A stretch of DNA of 64,000 bases from Whitmania pigra (Eukaryota; Annelida; Clitellata; Hirudinida; Haemopidae), in the NCBI GenBank assembly GCA_021613335.1, contig JAJTWR010000013.1, forward strand, positions 124,001 to 188,000, written 5' to 3'. The translations under genes and the position numbers were made by a program. The notes under the pieces were generated by a model, which was not told the origin of the DNA, made no database searches, and saw only the letters and a list, made by a program, of their open reading frames with translations. Below are positions 35,276-49,640 of this stretch, one piece after another (the stretch's first letter is position 1; the number at the start of each line of letters is the position of its first letter).

Positions 35276-38200
35276 ATGGCGTACCTACCGAGTTGTTGCA
35301 AATGCGGGCTTCGTTTCACCTTTAGAGGTAATGACAACGCGAGAGTTTAGGTTTTTGCAAATGATATAACTACAAGTTATGCCAATCTTTGCTTTATGTT
35401 CAATTTCGATATTGTTAACCGTTGTGTATGATTCAGTCAATTAATTATATTACATTAATCCCATTAGGGGAAACAAAGAGTGAGGGTCAAACTCCACTTC
35501 TCCTTTTGTGTGGTCACGTGTTTTGTTATTCTTGCTTGAAGAAGGATCTGACTTATTCTTCTAAAGCCATTGTTTGCTTTAAATGTCAGGTATAATATCA
35601 AGACTAATGAAATTTTGATTTGTTAAAACTTAAATCTTGCCACTTTCTAATGCCTATGCATGTTTAATTTTTGTTAAATTTTAGACTAAAACTATTTTGG
35701 AAGAGTCTGGATCTTTGAAGTACTTGGAACAAGATATATATTGCCTTGGATTGTGTCTTTATCAGAATTCGAAAGTTTTGGATATAATGTAAGCAACACA
35801 TGATGGTTTTGAGCTCATAGTTCATTGGTTCTGAACAAAAACTTGAGATGAGACGAGTAAAATTTTTTTTAATTTATTAGTTTTATTTCTGGTTGAAGTG
35901 TAGTTCAATTTTTTGTATGAGACTATGTTTTTCATATTGTAGTGTAACTGAGTTAATTTTTAGAGTACCATAAGTTTTTACAAAAGAGGTTCATTTTTGC
36001 CAGCCATTTAAATAATTTCCCTTCACAAGGTGACTTATGGTGGTGAAAGTCGAGTTACAAACATTGGTTACGAACATAACGATGGTTGCTTTTTTCCAAT
36101 TTAATGCAGAAACACAGCCCTCTTGCACAGCCCAGACAAATACTTTGTTTACTGTTTGCATTTATTTGACATACAAAAAATTTTTTCAGAAATAGTAAGA
36201 CATGGAAGTTTAGCCCAAAACCTTCAAAATCAATATCAACAACTCCAGTAATAAAAGGCAAATGTATTTATGAATTTATATATAAACAATATAGCTATAT
36301 ATTATGTATATATACATATTTCTCTAAGTATTTTTGAGGTGCAAGGAATATTTTTATATAAACTATTGTAGATTATAGTAATATTAATATATAATATTTT
36401 AGATTATTTAGATTGTATTTATATTACAATTTGGAATTTAAAAGATTCCATAAATTAACTTCGTGCTTAAAAGTAGTATGATATGAAATAAAGATTCAGT
36501 CAACGAATACAACTAATTTTGGTCAGGCGCCATGCCACGTGTCATTTCATGTACATGTTTTTTCGGATGCAGATATTTGCACGGAATGCAACGATAAGGA
36601 AGCTGAGTGCTTGTGTGACAGATGTGATGCCCTGATGTGCATTCCATGCTTTGCTAAGGTTGATTTTCTATTCAGGCTGTGACAAAGTTTTGGTAATATT
36701 AACTATAATATGATATAATGCAATACATTGCTTGACATATTGGAATAATGCTATTTTTGATCAGAACATAAAATAATCAGAAACATATATGTAGTCCATG
36801 TCATTAATATAAAAAACTTAAGCGCATAATATTCTTTTAAATTTTAGACAGATAAAGCAGACTAAAGTGCACAGCATAGCATGTAGCTACAACTTGTTGT
36901 AATTTAAAGCTATACATGCAAAAATGTTTTATTTTTAAATGTGGTGATTTAACAACCAAAAATTAATTTGATGATCTCTGCAGGTGCATTCCACCTCCAA
37001 TGTCTTAAAGAGACATCGAGCTGTTGACTTGTCAGACTTTCCTCGAGAGTATGATATTTGTTCTTGTAGTTAGAATGTAGAGTTACAATCCACTTTTGTT
37101 CTTTTAATGTCTGTCTTTGTGAACCTATTTGAACATTTTTAGCTTACTTTGCTTTTAATAGGTCTCCATTCACAAACGATCCTGCAAAGAAATGTGACGT
37201 TCACAGCAAACTTTGTGATTATTTTTGTGAAGATGATAATCAGTATTTGTGTTCTGAGTGTTTATCAACTCACAAGAGACACAACATTTTGACTACAAAA
37301 GACAAGGTTTGTGCAAGCAGAGAATTTGTCAGTAATCTGGATACCTAATTTAATCATGTAATTAGGAATCTTTATTGCTTTTGTTGTTATTGATTACTTA
37401 CTAACCTTCAACCAATAATTCAAATTTTCACATATTTGATTCCATTTTTAGAAAAAGCATCAATTAGAATTTGTTAAAAATTTGGAGAAAACAGCTACTG
37501 CAGACTTAGCTTTTGCCAAAAGCACCAAGCAGGTGACCATGTTTTTTTGTATTTAATGATATGCTTAAATGACATTTGCTTTTTTATATACAAATGTATT
37601 AAATTCCAACTCAGAAATTGGATGCATTTTTACAAAACGTGGACGTGAAAAGAGACGAAACTCTTGTTGATGTTCAAAGAAGATTTCATTTCTTCCACTG
37701 CCTTCTGCAATGCAGGTGAGTCAGCACAAATTGAAAACTTAAAAATAATTCAAATGTTGATATCCTATATTTAAAAGTAGGGGATTTTATACAGGGAGAA
37801 GATTTTGAAAGATAAAGTAAATTCTACCTTCTCAGAGATGGCTAATGCTTTGAATAACAAGGTTCAATATTTTTTAACATTATTTTTGAATAATTACTTA
37901 TCAATACCTTTTCTATGCATTGAGCAAATAAATTTTTAATTGCAAAAAGTGCATCGAATTTTTTAATTATTTGAATTACTTGCCACTTCAAACAAATTGA
38001 GCTGTCATTTACTAATTATTGAAATGCAGGTTCAGTGTTTCATGGATTCCATACAAGATGCTGAATCTAACTTGATAGGTAAAATGCAGCTAATGAATTT
38101 ATTAGTGATGAAATAGTTCAATTTCAAACTGCATAATTACTTAAAGATTGTTGTTGAAGATTTCATTGTATTTTTTGCAAAAAAGAAACTACATTTATGT

Positions 38201-41200
38201 AGTTTAGGTATCACCATCATTATCATCATCACGTACATGGCATCAGAGAGTCTTGTAATGAATACCGGTGCAATGTAAATTGTTAAAAATGATGTTTTAG
38301 GTGTTCACGAAGCCATCAAGAACTCGAATCCTGTGATCTTGAATTGTGAGAAGATTTCTGAAGTCCTCAGAAGTGTTATCAGTACATTAAGTTCTGATAA
38401 AAGTTTTGGAGGTGATCTGAACATAAGGTTAATGCTTGAAGTTATTATGAATAACATTGTACATTAATTAATACTCACTAATAATTTTATCCTTTATTAA
38501 CGTTTCTTCTCTAGATTTACAAATTTTCATCTTTTTAGCTCATCACTGAAGGAAGAATCAAATTTGATGAATGCAATTTCGGTCCTTGATTTCTGCTGCA
38601 ATGAGATTCTTCCTGAGATAAAAAATGCTGAGATTAAGGAATCAGAAGTTGAACCAAGAGTGGTAAATGTTGAGAAATGTGAAATTTTGAATAGTGCTGC
38701 AGATAAACTCGAGTGTAGAGGTGGTTGTTTGTTGTCATTTGTTTGGCTGACTTGCCTTAAAACTCATTTCTCTTCTGGTTTTTCCTTAAGCTGATGTTGA
38801 TGAACCTCCACTGAAAACCAAAGACAGATTTCAGAGCAGTTCAAGTTGTTTCATTCTTATTGTGTTCTCAATGTCCATGTAATGAACAAATGTTGAGTAA
38901 TATTTTATTGACAGTTCGTCCAGAAAGGGAATGCATTCAAGTCACTCATGTCACGAATCCTTCAGATTTTTACATTAGGTCTGTTTACGAAGGCAAGAGA
39001 TTGGAATCATTAACCAGAGAGTTCAATAACTGGTGCAACACTTGTCTTAGCGAAAGTAAATCGGATTGCGACCCTCGCATGCCCAATATAGGTGATCGTA
39101 CGTTCTGAATTTAGTTTATTCAATAAGATTTTGCATTTGAGAATCATATCTATAAATTATAAACTGTTAAATATTTTGTTCATTGTTTTAAGGGGACGTT
39201 GTATTTGGAAAATTTGGGAAGGATGATGTCTGGTATCGAGCAAGAATTACGGACATCGACGCAGAAGCCGATGCAGTGGACTTATTGTATATCGACTATG
39301 GCAATGTGGAGACTGTTTCATTTGATAGGTTGACTTTAAGCATTACTACAATTAACAATTTGAAGAAATTAATGAATGCATAATTAAATTTTTATCGAAA
39401 ATTAAATAAGATGTTGAAAAGGGTTTTATTATTTTCTTTAAAATTTTTCTAGGATATTTGCAATGCCAGAAAAGTATCAGAAGGTACCTGCATTTGCCAT
39501 CCATTGCTGTTTGGCCCGCGTTGTTCCTGTGCATGGTGAATGGAATGCAGAAGACATTCAAGCATTTTCGAAGCTTATTACAAACAAGCCCATGGAGCTA
39601 TCTGTAGGCTGTCTTACCATTTATGACGGCATCAATATATTTTTCATGATAATCACTTGTAATCGCAGGTCTTAATGGAGATGAAGGATTCACCTTTATT
39701 GGTGGATCTCAGTGATTCTGAAATAACGTCAGTTTGCGATTCCCTTGTGTTTCTGGGTCATGCTGGTTTTGCAAATTCCCACAAAACATCCGAAATAAAA
39801 GCATCCAATAAATGTGAGTTTTTGTCGGGCTGCTTGTCGTGCTATCTGCAGACTTTTGTTAATTATTTTTAAACAGATCCTCAGCCATCCCGATATCCAT
39901 CATCTGTGATGCCAAAGGAAAATCTTTTTTTTAATGCTGCAATAACTTTTGTCTACTCTCCTGGAAGATTTTTCATTCAAGAGGTTGGAAATTTATTTCT
40001 GGTGCTGCATGGCTATAAATAATTTTGAGTTTCTGTTGCTATTAATTTATATTGCTAGAAATTTGATCATTTGTTTAAATCGCTTTTATTGCTTAGGTTC
40101 CTTGTAATAGAACAGATAGAGAGCTGCCAAGGGACCTAAGTTTTGCTTGTGACAAAAAGATCAATCAATTAAATGCCTTCATCAATCCCTTCATAGGTAG
40201 GGTTATTTTATTTTGTAGTGTTTCTCTATAGAATTTTGTGAAAGATAAATATAAGCTATAAGAGGCACACTCACATGTCCATTAATTAAAGGTGATGCAT
40301 GTGTTGCCAAATATTCTGAAGATGGATTGTGGTACAGAGGAGAAATCTTGAAAGTGATTAATCCTGGTCAAGTGGTAGTGAAATACGTAGATTTTGGCAA
40401 TGATGAAACTCTGCCTATCTGGGATATCAGAAAGATTAACGATGATTTGATCAGTATGCCTGCTAAAGTTGGTTTCTTAGGCTCAATAACCTTACATCTA
40501 CTCTTATGTCCTAACAAAATTTCTTTCTTTTGAGGCATTGGAATGTTGTTTAGCTGATCTGGTTCCTGTTAGCGAAAGAGACAACCAGTGGAACAATGAG
40601 GTTTGATCTTTCACTACCAATGGCAATGCAAAATTTAATTAAGTCTGAGCTAACAATTTTTGCAAATATTGTAAGTCCAAATCATCTCAGTTATGCAACG
40701 GACTATAATCAAATAAATAAATAACTGTAAATATTGTCTCACACTTTTGCATGGTACTAAAACTTTTCTAGGCAGTAGATTTCCTCGAACAATTTGCTGG
40801 TAAAATGATTGAGGTTATAATAAAAGGTTAGTTTGAAATATAGTTTCATAATGTTTGTGATATTCGTGACTAAAATCTCTGTTCAAAACTTTAGAAGTTT
40901 TAGAAGGAGGAGTATTGTCTGTGTATCTGAAAGCAGATTGTGCAGCCAACACAGTCAACACTGCTCTTGTTGACCTTGGATGGGCCAAGTTTAATTTGCC
41001 TGGGTAGTAATCATAATTTTGCAGTATTTCTTTGCGTTTGTCATGCTTCACTCAAGTTATCTTTCTCAGATTTTATGGGATGCACACTGGTACCGAGAGA
41101 TTGGGAATTAAAGAAGTAATGCACCATTTTTACTACTCTTTTTTCTTTATTCATTCAAAACAACTGTTTCATAAGCTTATACTTAAAGTTCTAAATTACT

Positions 41201-44200
41201 TGCAAACCTTGAGGAATTTAATACCAATGGATTGTAGCTCCAAATACAAAGCAATTGATGTAAAGCTTGAGTAGAACAAATTTTTAAAAAGTCAAATTTT
41301 ATAGTTTTTAAGTCTATTAGTCGCTTTTACAGTTGTCAGGTTCTTTAAAAATGCCTTTTGGTGAGCCGGTCAATTTGGAGATCATAAAAGTTACATCGCC
41401 ATCGGAGTTTTATGTTCAACTGCCTCTTCAAAAAATCATGTTTCAAAAGTTTGTTCAAATTATTGTAGAAGTATTGAATTTTTTTCTACCTATGCTAACA
41501 AAACAATTTCAACATGTTTTTCAGATTATGTGATGACATACAGAAACACGTTACTGACAATTCACAAACTGCGAGTTCCTCTTCTTCGTCGCCTTCTTCG
41601 GCTTCTGTTCTCGAGGGAGACACTGACGAGCTAAAGGAAAATTGGTGCTGCAGTGACCATTGTCTCGTCTGGAATCCTGAACTTTTGGTTTGGAGTAGAG
41701 CATCGGTTGTGTCTTTAAACTTTTTGAACAACTCTGCCAGAGTGGGTATTTATTATTGCCATCACTTTTAACTTCATTCATTCCAAGGAGTTTCTTTTTC
41801 AGGTCTGCTGTTATGATTATGGATCAGAACTTGAAATCTCCATCTTTAAACTCAGACCACTTCCAGACTGCTTCAAGGGACCACCTTTCTCTACGAGTTG
41901 TCGTCTTGCTGGTGTACTTCCATCAGGAGATTCTCATAAATGGTCACAAACATCCATTGAGGCATTTTCAGCATTAATTGAAAACAAGAATCATACTTTT
42001 GAAGCCATTATCCAGGTGGCTTTACAAAATATAAACTTACCATAACACATTAAAATTCTAATTGTGGACATTGTTCGACATTCAGGAAATTGATGGTACT
42101 AAGGAATCAGTTGAAGCTGAATTATTCTTTAACTGTGATAATGATGATGATGATGGTGGTTATACTGTTCAGCATAGAATATGTGCCTCTCAGTATCTCA
42201 GAGACAAGGGACTTGCTTTGCCAATGAGGATAAAGTAAATATCTAGTTCAGCCAATTAGTTGTGGTTGTACTGTTGTACTAACTAATTACTACAATAGGA
42301 AAAATAAAAAGTTGTTAAAAGAAATTGAGGCAGGAGATGATGTCATTGGTGACTATCCTCAACTGGTTCCTCATGGCTCTGAAATGCATTTGTGTTTCAC
42401 TCACGTGTCTGACGAGGGAATCGTTTATGGTCGAGAAGAGAGTCCTGGTTGGTTGGCTTAATTTGATTTCATTTCATTTGCAATGAAAGCAGTTTTACAT
42501 TTTTATGTGAGATTTTTATCAACAGGTGTCTTGGACGAAGCTAAGATGTTGCTTGAAGTGAACGAAAGGTATGAAAATTCTCAGCCTGTGTGTTCTAAGC
42601 TCTGGAAGGAAGGGCAGTTGACTGTGTGCAAATTTCACAACGATGGACTCTACTACAGAGCCAAGGTCCTCAAAGTGGATGAAACGAGGCAAATGGCTCA
42701 GGCATGTTAAATGTAATGTAAAAATATTTCCTTAGAACGTATGAGCTTATTTTATGGTTTCAGATTGTTTTTGTTGATTACGGCAACAAAGAGAATGTCG
42801 GCTTCAGTGAATTGCGACCTCCCATGTTTCTCGACACCCCAGTCTCTTGCCATGCCTGTGAACTGAAGGGAGTAGAGTGGGTTTGTATTTCATTACTTTT
42901 CACTGAAGGTTGAACCTGGACTAGCTTTAAGTATTATTTTAAGATCAAATTGGATGGAAAGCTTCCACTTTGTTCTATAAAGTTTGTGGAGGAAGCTTTA
43001 CAGAAGAGTTTAAACTTCACCATTTCTATTTCTGTGAGTTTTTATTACTTGTTCTCTTTTCAGAACTGTAATATTTTAACACAATATTGAGTTATTTTTT
43101 AAGTTAAGTTAATAAAAAAAATTGATATGGTTCATCTAGAACAGGTTATTTTTAACTAATTCAATAATCATTATTTTTTATCCTCAGGAATACTTGGAAG
43201 ACTTGAAGAGAATTGTTGGTGACATATTTCTTCAAGGTGGGAGACCATTGAAAGATCTTTTGCTGGAGTCAGGAATTGTAAAGCCTTTCGAGAAAGGTTC
43301 GGATCAAAAGATGGAAAATTCGTTTACCAGTGTTTCGGTAAGTCTTCATGTCTATCTTTGTAAAAATACCTTTTGCTGTTTTATCATTTGAAATTGAAGT
43401 ATTTTAAACATTTATAATTCAAATAAAGTTAATTGTTTGCTGAAGTTCATTGAATGAATGCCTTACTAGTTTTCTATAAATTCTGACTTGTAATGCATGT
43501 TAGAAAGTAGTACTTAAGTATTTAAAATTTGGGGATGGTGAATGTTGTGGAATGTGGGACCGCACCTTTATTAACTGAGGTATGAGGATCGATCATAGTA
43601 CAGTCTTCGAGGCATTAATATACCAAACTAAGTTCACCTGATTTAATTCTTGTCAGAATATGATTTAAGATGCTATCGATTGTATTAACCGAATACATTT
43701 TGTAATCTGATATATTAGAGATATATTAAACAAAAAATTGGTAATATTAATTTCTTAGAGGCATAAATGGTTCGGGAGAGTTGAGAGATATCTGAACATA
43801 ACTTTTAATTTATGTGATATTTTGAATTCCTCAAAGTCACAAATAAAAATGCTATGCATCAATTTCATTGGAATGTTTGAGGTGGACCGAGAGATAGAAT
43901 TTGATTAGTTTGTTTCTTTTAATTTTGTATGGCTGGTCACATGATTGAGAATTAATTTAGTGATTTGTTATTTGTTAAGTTTTAAAACCGTAATCTTTTC
44001 CGGTTTTTTCAAAAGGCTTTGATAAAACTGGCAATCCTAATTTTAATGTTAGCAGCATTTTCCAATGCATGTAGAAGGAAATAGACCCTAATTAGAGATG
44101 GCTTGACAACCCGTGATCCATGATATAATTAGGCACGTTCCAAAGCTAAATGTCTAGGTCATTGGTAATAGAATTAAGCATTTTAAGGTGATCACGTCTC

Positions 44201-45796
44201 ATGCTACTTTGGATATTGACTTCCTGACTTTCAAACAACCTTCACGAGATTTTATTTTATTTTTATTTTTATATTTTTATGTTTGACCTCAGGAATCAAC
44301 ATCAGATGGTAGTGATGTAATAGTTCTTGAGGAGGATTTTAACCATGGTATTCTGAATCCAAATGAAGGAATGGATGAAGAAACCTCGATTAAATATTTT
44401 GCTGCTTTGCCCAAAGGTCAAGATCGCAATTTGCTTGACTCTTATCCTCAACTGGATTCAAGCCATTCATCCCAAAGTTCTCGTTTCTGCATTTCCCAGA
44501 AATTTGAAGATATTGATAATAACAATAAAGTGAAAGAATCATGCAATTCTGAAATACCTTTAAAAATATATGATTCTTCACCACCCTTCAAAGTTAATAT
44601 AAATTATGGTTTTCACAAGTCTTTTCACATATTTGCTTTTAATTATCTGACTTTTATTATTTAAGAATTATTGTGCCCTTAATGCCCTTTTACCAAAAAT
44701 TGGATGGACCATTCATGGTACTGTTGTGGCTGTAAATTCCCTAAGCGAGGTTAGAGTAGATTACCATTTTTAGCAGAATAGAATTTTAGCTGTTTGGGAA
44801 TAGTTACGGTTTGCTTGGTGGGCATGAAATGTTCTTTTTTTTTTGTTTTCCTGAAAGGGCATATTTTAAAAAATTTTTGAAGGTGTTTATTCAAATTTGC
44901 TCATCTGAAAATGATGCTGAAGTTTCAAAAAAGTACAAGGCAAGACTAGAACTGTTATCAGAGATGACAGCATATTACCAAAATAGCTGGGAGGATTGCA
45001 GTATTATTGATATGACGTGCCTGACAAGAGGTTCAATACTACTTCTCTACCACATGTTTATATATTGCTTTTGGTGCTAGATTGTCTTTTTTATAAAAGA
45101 AAATAACCGAAAAAGTGTTCATGTTATTGATGTATTGGTTACATTGGAAGTTATTTTTAAGGCAATATAATAAGGCCATATCCTGAGATATGTTCATTGA
45201 AGTCTGATATTTGCTTTATTCATTAAATTTTGAAAATATCAGGCTTGTCATGTCTGTCAAAGTGTCATACTGACAACAAGTGGCACAGAGCCAAAATACA
45301 TGACCTTGTACTTGGAGACAACACTTTCTCAGCTGAAATCGTCTTTGTGGACTATGGATATTCTAACAGAATTTCTGAGTTGGATAAGTATGTATTAATT
45401 GTGAACTATAGTTAAAGTGATTGTTTTTTGTCACTTATAGATCTGATATAATTCTAATAACAACCAATTGTTTTGTCAATAAAAGTTGTAATAATTTAAT
45501 TAAAAATAATAATTTCAGAATTAGGATCTTGCCAGAAGATCACCTACAAGTGCCTAATATGGCTGTTAGGTGTCATTTTGATGAGAAGTCAGATGACAAA
45601 AATGGTGATCTATCTTTTCTTTTGGGGAAGACTATTTCACTGGTTGTGAAGGTAATGTTACTGCAATATTGATGTTATTTATTTATTTATCTTATTTCAC
45701 TTGTGGATCCAGGACGTACATGAGAAGAGTTTTGTCGAAATTTCTGTTGGCGACTGGAACGTTCTTCCTTCTCGCATCTCTGATTGCAAACAGTGA
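35276..45796 (+). CDS. RNF17: RNF17/TDRD4: RING, B-boxes and five Tudor domains
   Basis: About 40 exons join in phase from the ATG at 35276 to the stop at 45794, giving about 1,623 residues, the length I recall for human RNF17. Order: RING finger (CCKC, CGHVFCYSC, CFKC) in exons 35276-35327 and 35468-35589; B-box 1 (CTECNDKEAECLCDRC) in 36573-36658; B-box 2 (CDVHSKLCDYFC, CSECLSTHKRH) in 37162-37306; a helical segment to about 38720; then five extended Tudor modules. The core motifs are WYRARI/YIDYGN (39193-39328), WYRGEI/YVDFGN (40292-40467), VWSRASVV/CYDYGS (41525-42015), YYRAKV/VDYGNK (42526-42880) and WHRAKI/VDYGYS (45243-45387). Tudor modules bind methyl-arginine on PIWI proteins; RNF17 works in germ-cell granules and piRNA control. 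Exon 36110-36207 is inferred from phase and has a weak donor. The intron at 42702 has a GC donor (CAG|GCATGT). Confidence 0.94.
40678..40727 (+). repeat. LINE/SINE 3' tail in an RNF17 intron
   Basis: GTCCAAATCATCT then GTTATGCAACGGACTATAAT and CAAATAAATAAATAA. It matches 58586-58637 almost base for base and the SINE tail at 57507-57561 more loosely. Confidence 0.65.
43338..44292 (+). other. Longest RNF17 intron
   Basis: 955 bp between exons ending 43337 and starting 44293. AT-rich with no exon or recognisable repeat. Confidence 0.5.
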
Positions 45797-45924
45797 TTGT
45801 TACTCCAGGAAATTTAACAGATAAAAAGTTTGTTCAAGTTATAAAAGCCAAGAATCATTTGTTCTTGTTGGATATTAGGAACACTTACGAGGCTATGTCA
45901 AGTGCTATCTCGATAAGGTCGTCG

Positions 45925-46136
45925 GTCAAGCGCTGGGTTTTGTAGTCTGGCTGTGTCGAATTGGTTGACGGTACGCATGCGCTCGCGTGGGAGAAAAACT
46001 TGTGAGAGCACTTGTAATTAGGATCGGGCTGAGTACATGCTAGGCTTTAAATCGCGTCTGTTCTCCGCGAGACTAATTCCGAATAGGATCTCGATCACTG
46101 CAAAGGTATTCTAGGCGAAGACTTGAATCAGCTAAA
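45925..46136 (+). promoter_or_regulatory. GC-richer 5' region of CLIC
   Basis: Between the RNF17 stop and the CLIC start, base composition rises and CpG words become common (GTCGTCGG, ACGCATGCGCTCGCG, CCGCGAG), unlike the surroundings. The tandem genes are only 340 bp apart, so the CLIC promoter and 5' UTR must lie here. No exact start site can be named. Confidence 0.5.
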
Positions 46137-48635
46137 ATGTCGGAGGTTAACGGAGATGGAAGGCCTGTGGTTGAGCTCTTCGTTAAGGTCTGTTCCTTGT
46201 TATTTTATAATTGCGATAAAATCTTGTGGTGAAGAATGGATTGACAAAATTTTCTGGTTGTGGGGGTCGAGGTGTCGTTCACTAAATTTGGACAGGCTTC
46301 GGCCAGCAACGTGAGAGTCGCGGAATGCGGTTTACCTGGCTCGAGATTCCGAGTTACATTTTCGACCCGTTCGCATATTGGATTGGATTGCGTTGCCTTA
46401 TCGGAACAGGATAAGCGCTTTTAAATGCATGAAACTCCGATTACGTTATCGTGCTAAATATTGCTCGACCTCGCCTTGAGACCAAAGCCAACTAAAACTG
46501 ATGCACTGTCAATTCGTATCTTCTAAAACACTCAAGAAAGCAGTTATTAATTGTAATGATACTCAGAAGCAAAATGAAGTCGAATCCTTCAATGCAAAAT
46601 TAAGTTGACTCCACTAAAAACCTACTTACGACTTACTTTACAACCATTATTACTGGTGGTGAACTGCTGGTGGTGTACGTTAAGGGCAGTTAATTTTATA
46701 ATCAATTCTCAAATCTTTATAAAACGGGAATACATGTGTTAAAATTTATTTTGATCAGTTGAAGCCAAAAAAAAACTACTATGTGCAATGTAATCATTTT
46801 GTCTGCAGGCTGCTTTGGACAAAATGAGATCTGGTGGATGTCCCATCTGTCACAGATATTTCATGATTTTCTACATACTCAGAGAAAAAGGTCTCATTGA
46901 TCTCATCGTGACCACTTTTCTTCCAGAAAACCCTCCTAAAGAAATTTTAGAATTCAGTAATGGCAAGCATTATCCTCTTGTCAAGGTTATATTTTAAATT
47001 GCTGAGCCATTTCGCTTGTAATTATATTCTAATCGGCTTAATGATTAAAATTGAATTTCGTTGTCATTGCTTTATCGCTTTCGAGGAGGGATGAAGGCAA
47101 ACGTCTGACTTTATTTTCAACAGGTAACCTCAGGAGTGGATCGCTACAATAAAAGCTTAGCAGGTGTTGAATGCGATACGGTTGATGAGATAGAAAGTCT
47201 GGTTGACAGGTTTGACTGCGAAGAACTGAGATCCACCAAAGAATCCAGACTTGAAGCCGTTGCTGAGCAAGTGTTTGACACTCTTTATACGGTTAGTAAC
47301 AACATAGCTTGTCTCATTAAGCCAATATTTGCACTTTGTCCCCGTTTGAAAGCTATTCCAACATTGCGTATCGGAGAATGCACAAATTATGCAAATCATT
47401 TCAGAGGTTTAACCAGTTTTTGAGATCAGAGAGAGATGAGACCACACTGCTGTTGAAAGCTCTGGAAAAGGTCGACAGCTATCTGAGTGAAAGCGGTGCT
47501 AAATACCTCGTCGGAGACACCCTTCACAAAGCTGATTGTTATTTGCTGCCAACACTTCAACACATTAGAGTGGCTGGAAAGGTTGCCTTTCAATTGCACA
47601 TTTTATCGGAACTGATATTTACAACCAAATTAAAACTATTGAAATATTGCACTCGCCACACCTCATTCTTTTTGCTAGTGAAGCTTTGTAATTTTTTTAA
47701 TAGGGTCCTGACTGTAATTTAGATTTGCTAGCCGTAATAACCTCATGCAGCAAGGCTTAGTGTCGCCTAACAGCCAATAATTCTCTGGATTTGAATACTG
47801 TTTACTGAATGCTAACTCAGGCTTCGTTTAAATTATATATATTTTATATCTTAAATCAAGTGTAACTTCTTTGTTCACATAAGTTTATCGATCAATCAAT
47901 AACCTTGCCAATTCAGTAAAATTGTACTTGAATGAATAACTGTGGGTTAATTGAGAAGTGCGCAGTATATTTAATTACTTTGTGGTTGATCACCCAACAG
48001 AAGCATATTTTTGCTGACTTACAGGCTTACAGGAACTTCGAGATTCCCAGTGATTTCGTGCACATTTGGACTTACCTCAAAAATGCCTACAACTCCGATG
48101 CCTTCGGTGAATCGTGCCCGGCGGACCGTGAAATAGTCTCCCATTACAGCAACAAGGTATTATTCTGAACTTCCACGTCATCATCTATGTCTGCGCAAAC
48201 GTGACACATGTGGAAAATATAAATATAATAGACTTCTAAGCCAAATGAGGCATTCGGTTCAATTTCGTAGAAGTATTATTATTTAACAGCACAGCTGCGA
48301 CTGTTCACAGAAATACACACATGAATTTGTTTTGCCGATGCTCTTTCTTACACCTAGAGCAATTAAGAACATTTAATTGCAATAACAACTGCGTTTATCT
48401 GCATGTTGTTTGTGTTTGATGTTCTGCAACGCTTCACGAATCGTGGTGGACCACAACATCCTTCATTTTCCGCAGCAGTGTTATATTTCATAACATATCT
48501 CGCAATTCTCACATTTTTAAATGCTCACTTTAGGTTTTGGCTGAACAAAAGTTGCCTGACGGGAAAATCAGTCTGATGGGGGATGAGAGAACTTTTTCTG
48601 TACCTCCTACGGTTGGCGGCGGCAGCAACAAATAA
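46137..48635 (+). CDS. CLIC: Chloride intracellular channel protein (CLIC family)
   Basis: Six exons (46137-46187, 46809-46985, 47124-47291, 47405-47581, 48025-48156, 48534-48635) join in phase to 268 residues. The start exon encodes MSEVNGDGRPVVELFVK. A glutaredoxin-like active site CPICHRYFM follows (Cys28, Cys31; most vertebrate CLICs have CPF(S/C), so this is a two-Cys version as in invertebrates). Next come the thioredoxin-fold N-domain (PPKEILEF, KHYPLVKV) and the all-helical GST-like C-domain (LLLKALEKVDSYLSE, LVGDTLHKADCYLLPTLQHI, FEIPSDFVHIWTYLKNAY). CLICs are GST-fold proteins that can be soluble or insert into membranes and act in tubulogenesis and actin control. The tail after HYSNK is longer than usual and Gly/Ser-rich at the end (VGGGSNK). 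Confidence 0.96.
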
Positions 48636-49640
48636 ACGTCTCATGAATCCAGAGTGCCAGGATTTAAAATACTGGGCGCAATTCAAATTATGCAAGAGAG
48701 GTCTTGGCCTCACTATTTCTTTAATGATCAATTTACATTCGATTCAATGTATTCCGGCTTTATTTGAAAATAGCTTTTGTTCAATAATTGTAACATTTAA
48801 GTTGAGCTTCTAATTAAAAGCCGCTTTTGACGTTTTCCTAGATGCAGTTTGTTGAACATACGAGTGGTGGAAATTTAATCAGATTAATTCAGGACCCTTT
48901 CTCATTCAGAAACAATTGAACAAACTAGGAGGATATGATGTTTAGTTTGAATTTTCAGTTTAAAAATTTGTCCCGATGTAACACTTCATTTATTACTAAA
49001 AAAATCAAGAGTGAAGATCAAACAGTAATTAAATCGAAAAAAAAACAAGATATGCAAATATATGCTCGCATCGGAAATAAACCAACCACTTGACTAAAGT
49101 GATTGCCGAGAAATAAAAATAATCAATGTAACTCATATGCCGCACCGACACTTACAAGTTATATTTATTAGTAAAAAAAAATAAAGCTGAAAATGTGTCA
49201 AGTGACACATGCGTTAAGGAGTCGAATTTAGCTCCGGCAACGATTATGATTATGATCACGGTGTAAATTCTGTTTATTTCCGATAGAGATAAAACGTCAC
49301 AATTTGATTTAACAACTCAGGAGTCTGGACAATCTCAGAGTTGAGGAAGCTGTGGAGAGTATGACTTGGGGCAAAATCAATTTTCTATCCCAAATTCTGA
49401 GGCATGTAATTAAGATTTAGTGCAGACAAGCGTTCGATATGAAATTTATTTAATGACGTCAGAATACGCAAACGACAGCTATAAAGAGGTAGATCATCGC
49501 AAGGATACAATTTACCATTTCACTGTAACTAATAGATCAATTAATGCGAATAAGCTGCATTTAACAGTTATTTAAAAATTAATTAATTTGTTTAATTTGC
49601 ATTCGTAAACAATAATATTTACAATCATCTACAATTCTCG
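48636..49640. other. Spacer between convergent CLIC and NOTUM
   Basis: AT-rich DNA holding the 3' ends of both genes. An AATAAA at about 49179 could serve CLIC. No other feature seen. Confidence 0.4.

Noticed and set aside
38210..38250. CRISPR-like or regulatory short repeat
   Set aside because: Only a short run of ATC trinucleotides in an RNF17 intron; no spacer-repeat structure exists anywhere in the window.
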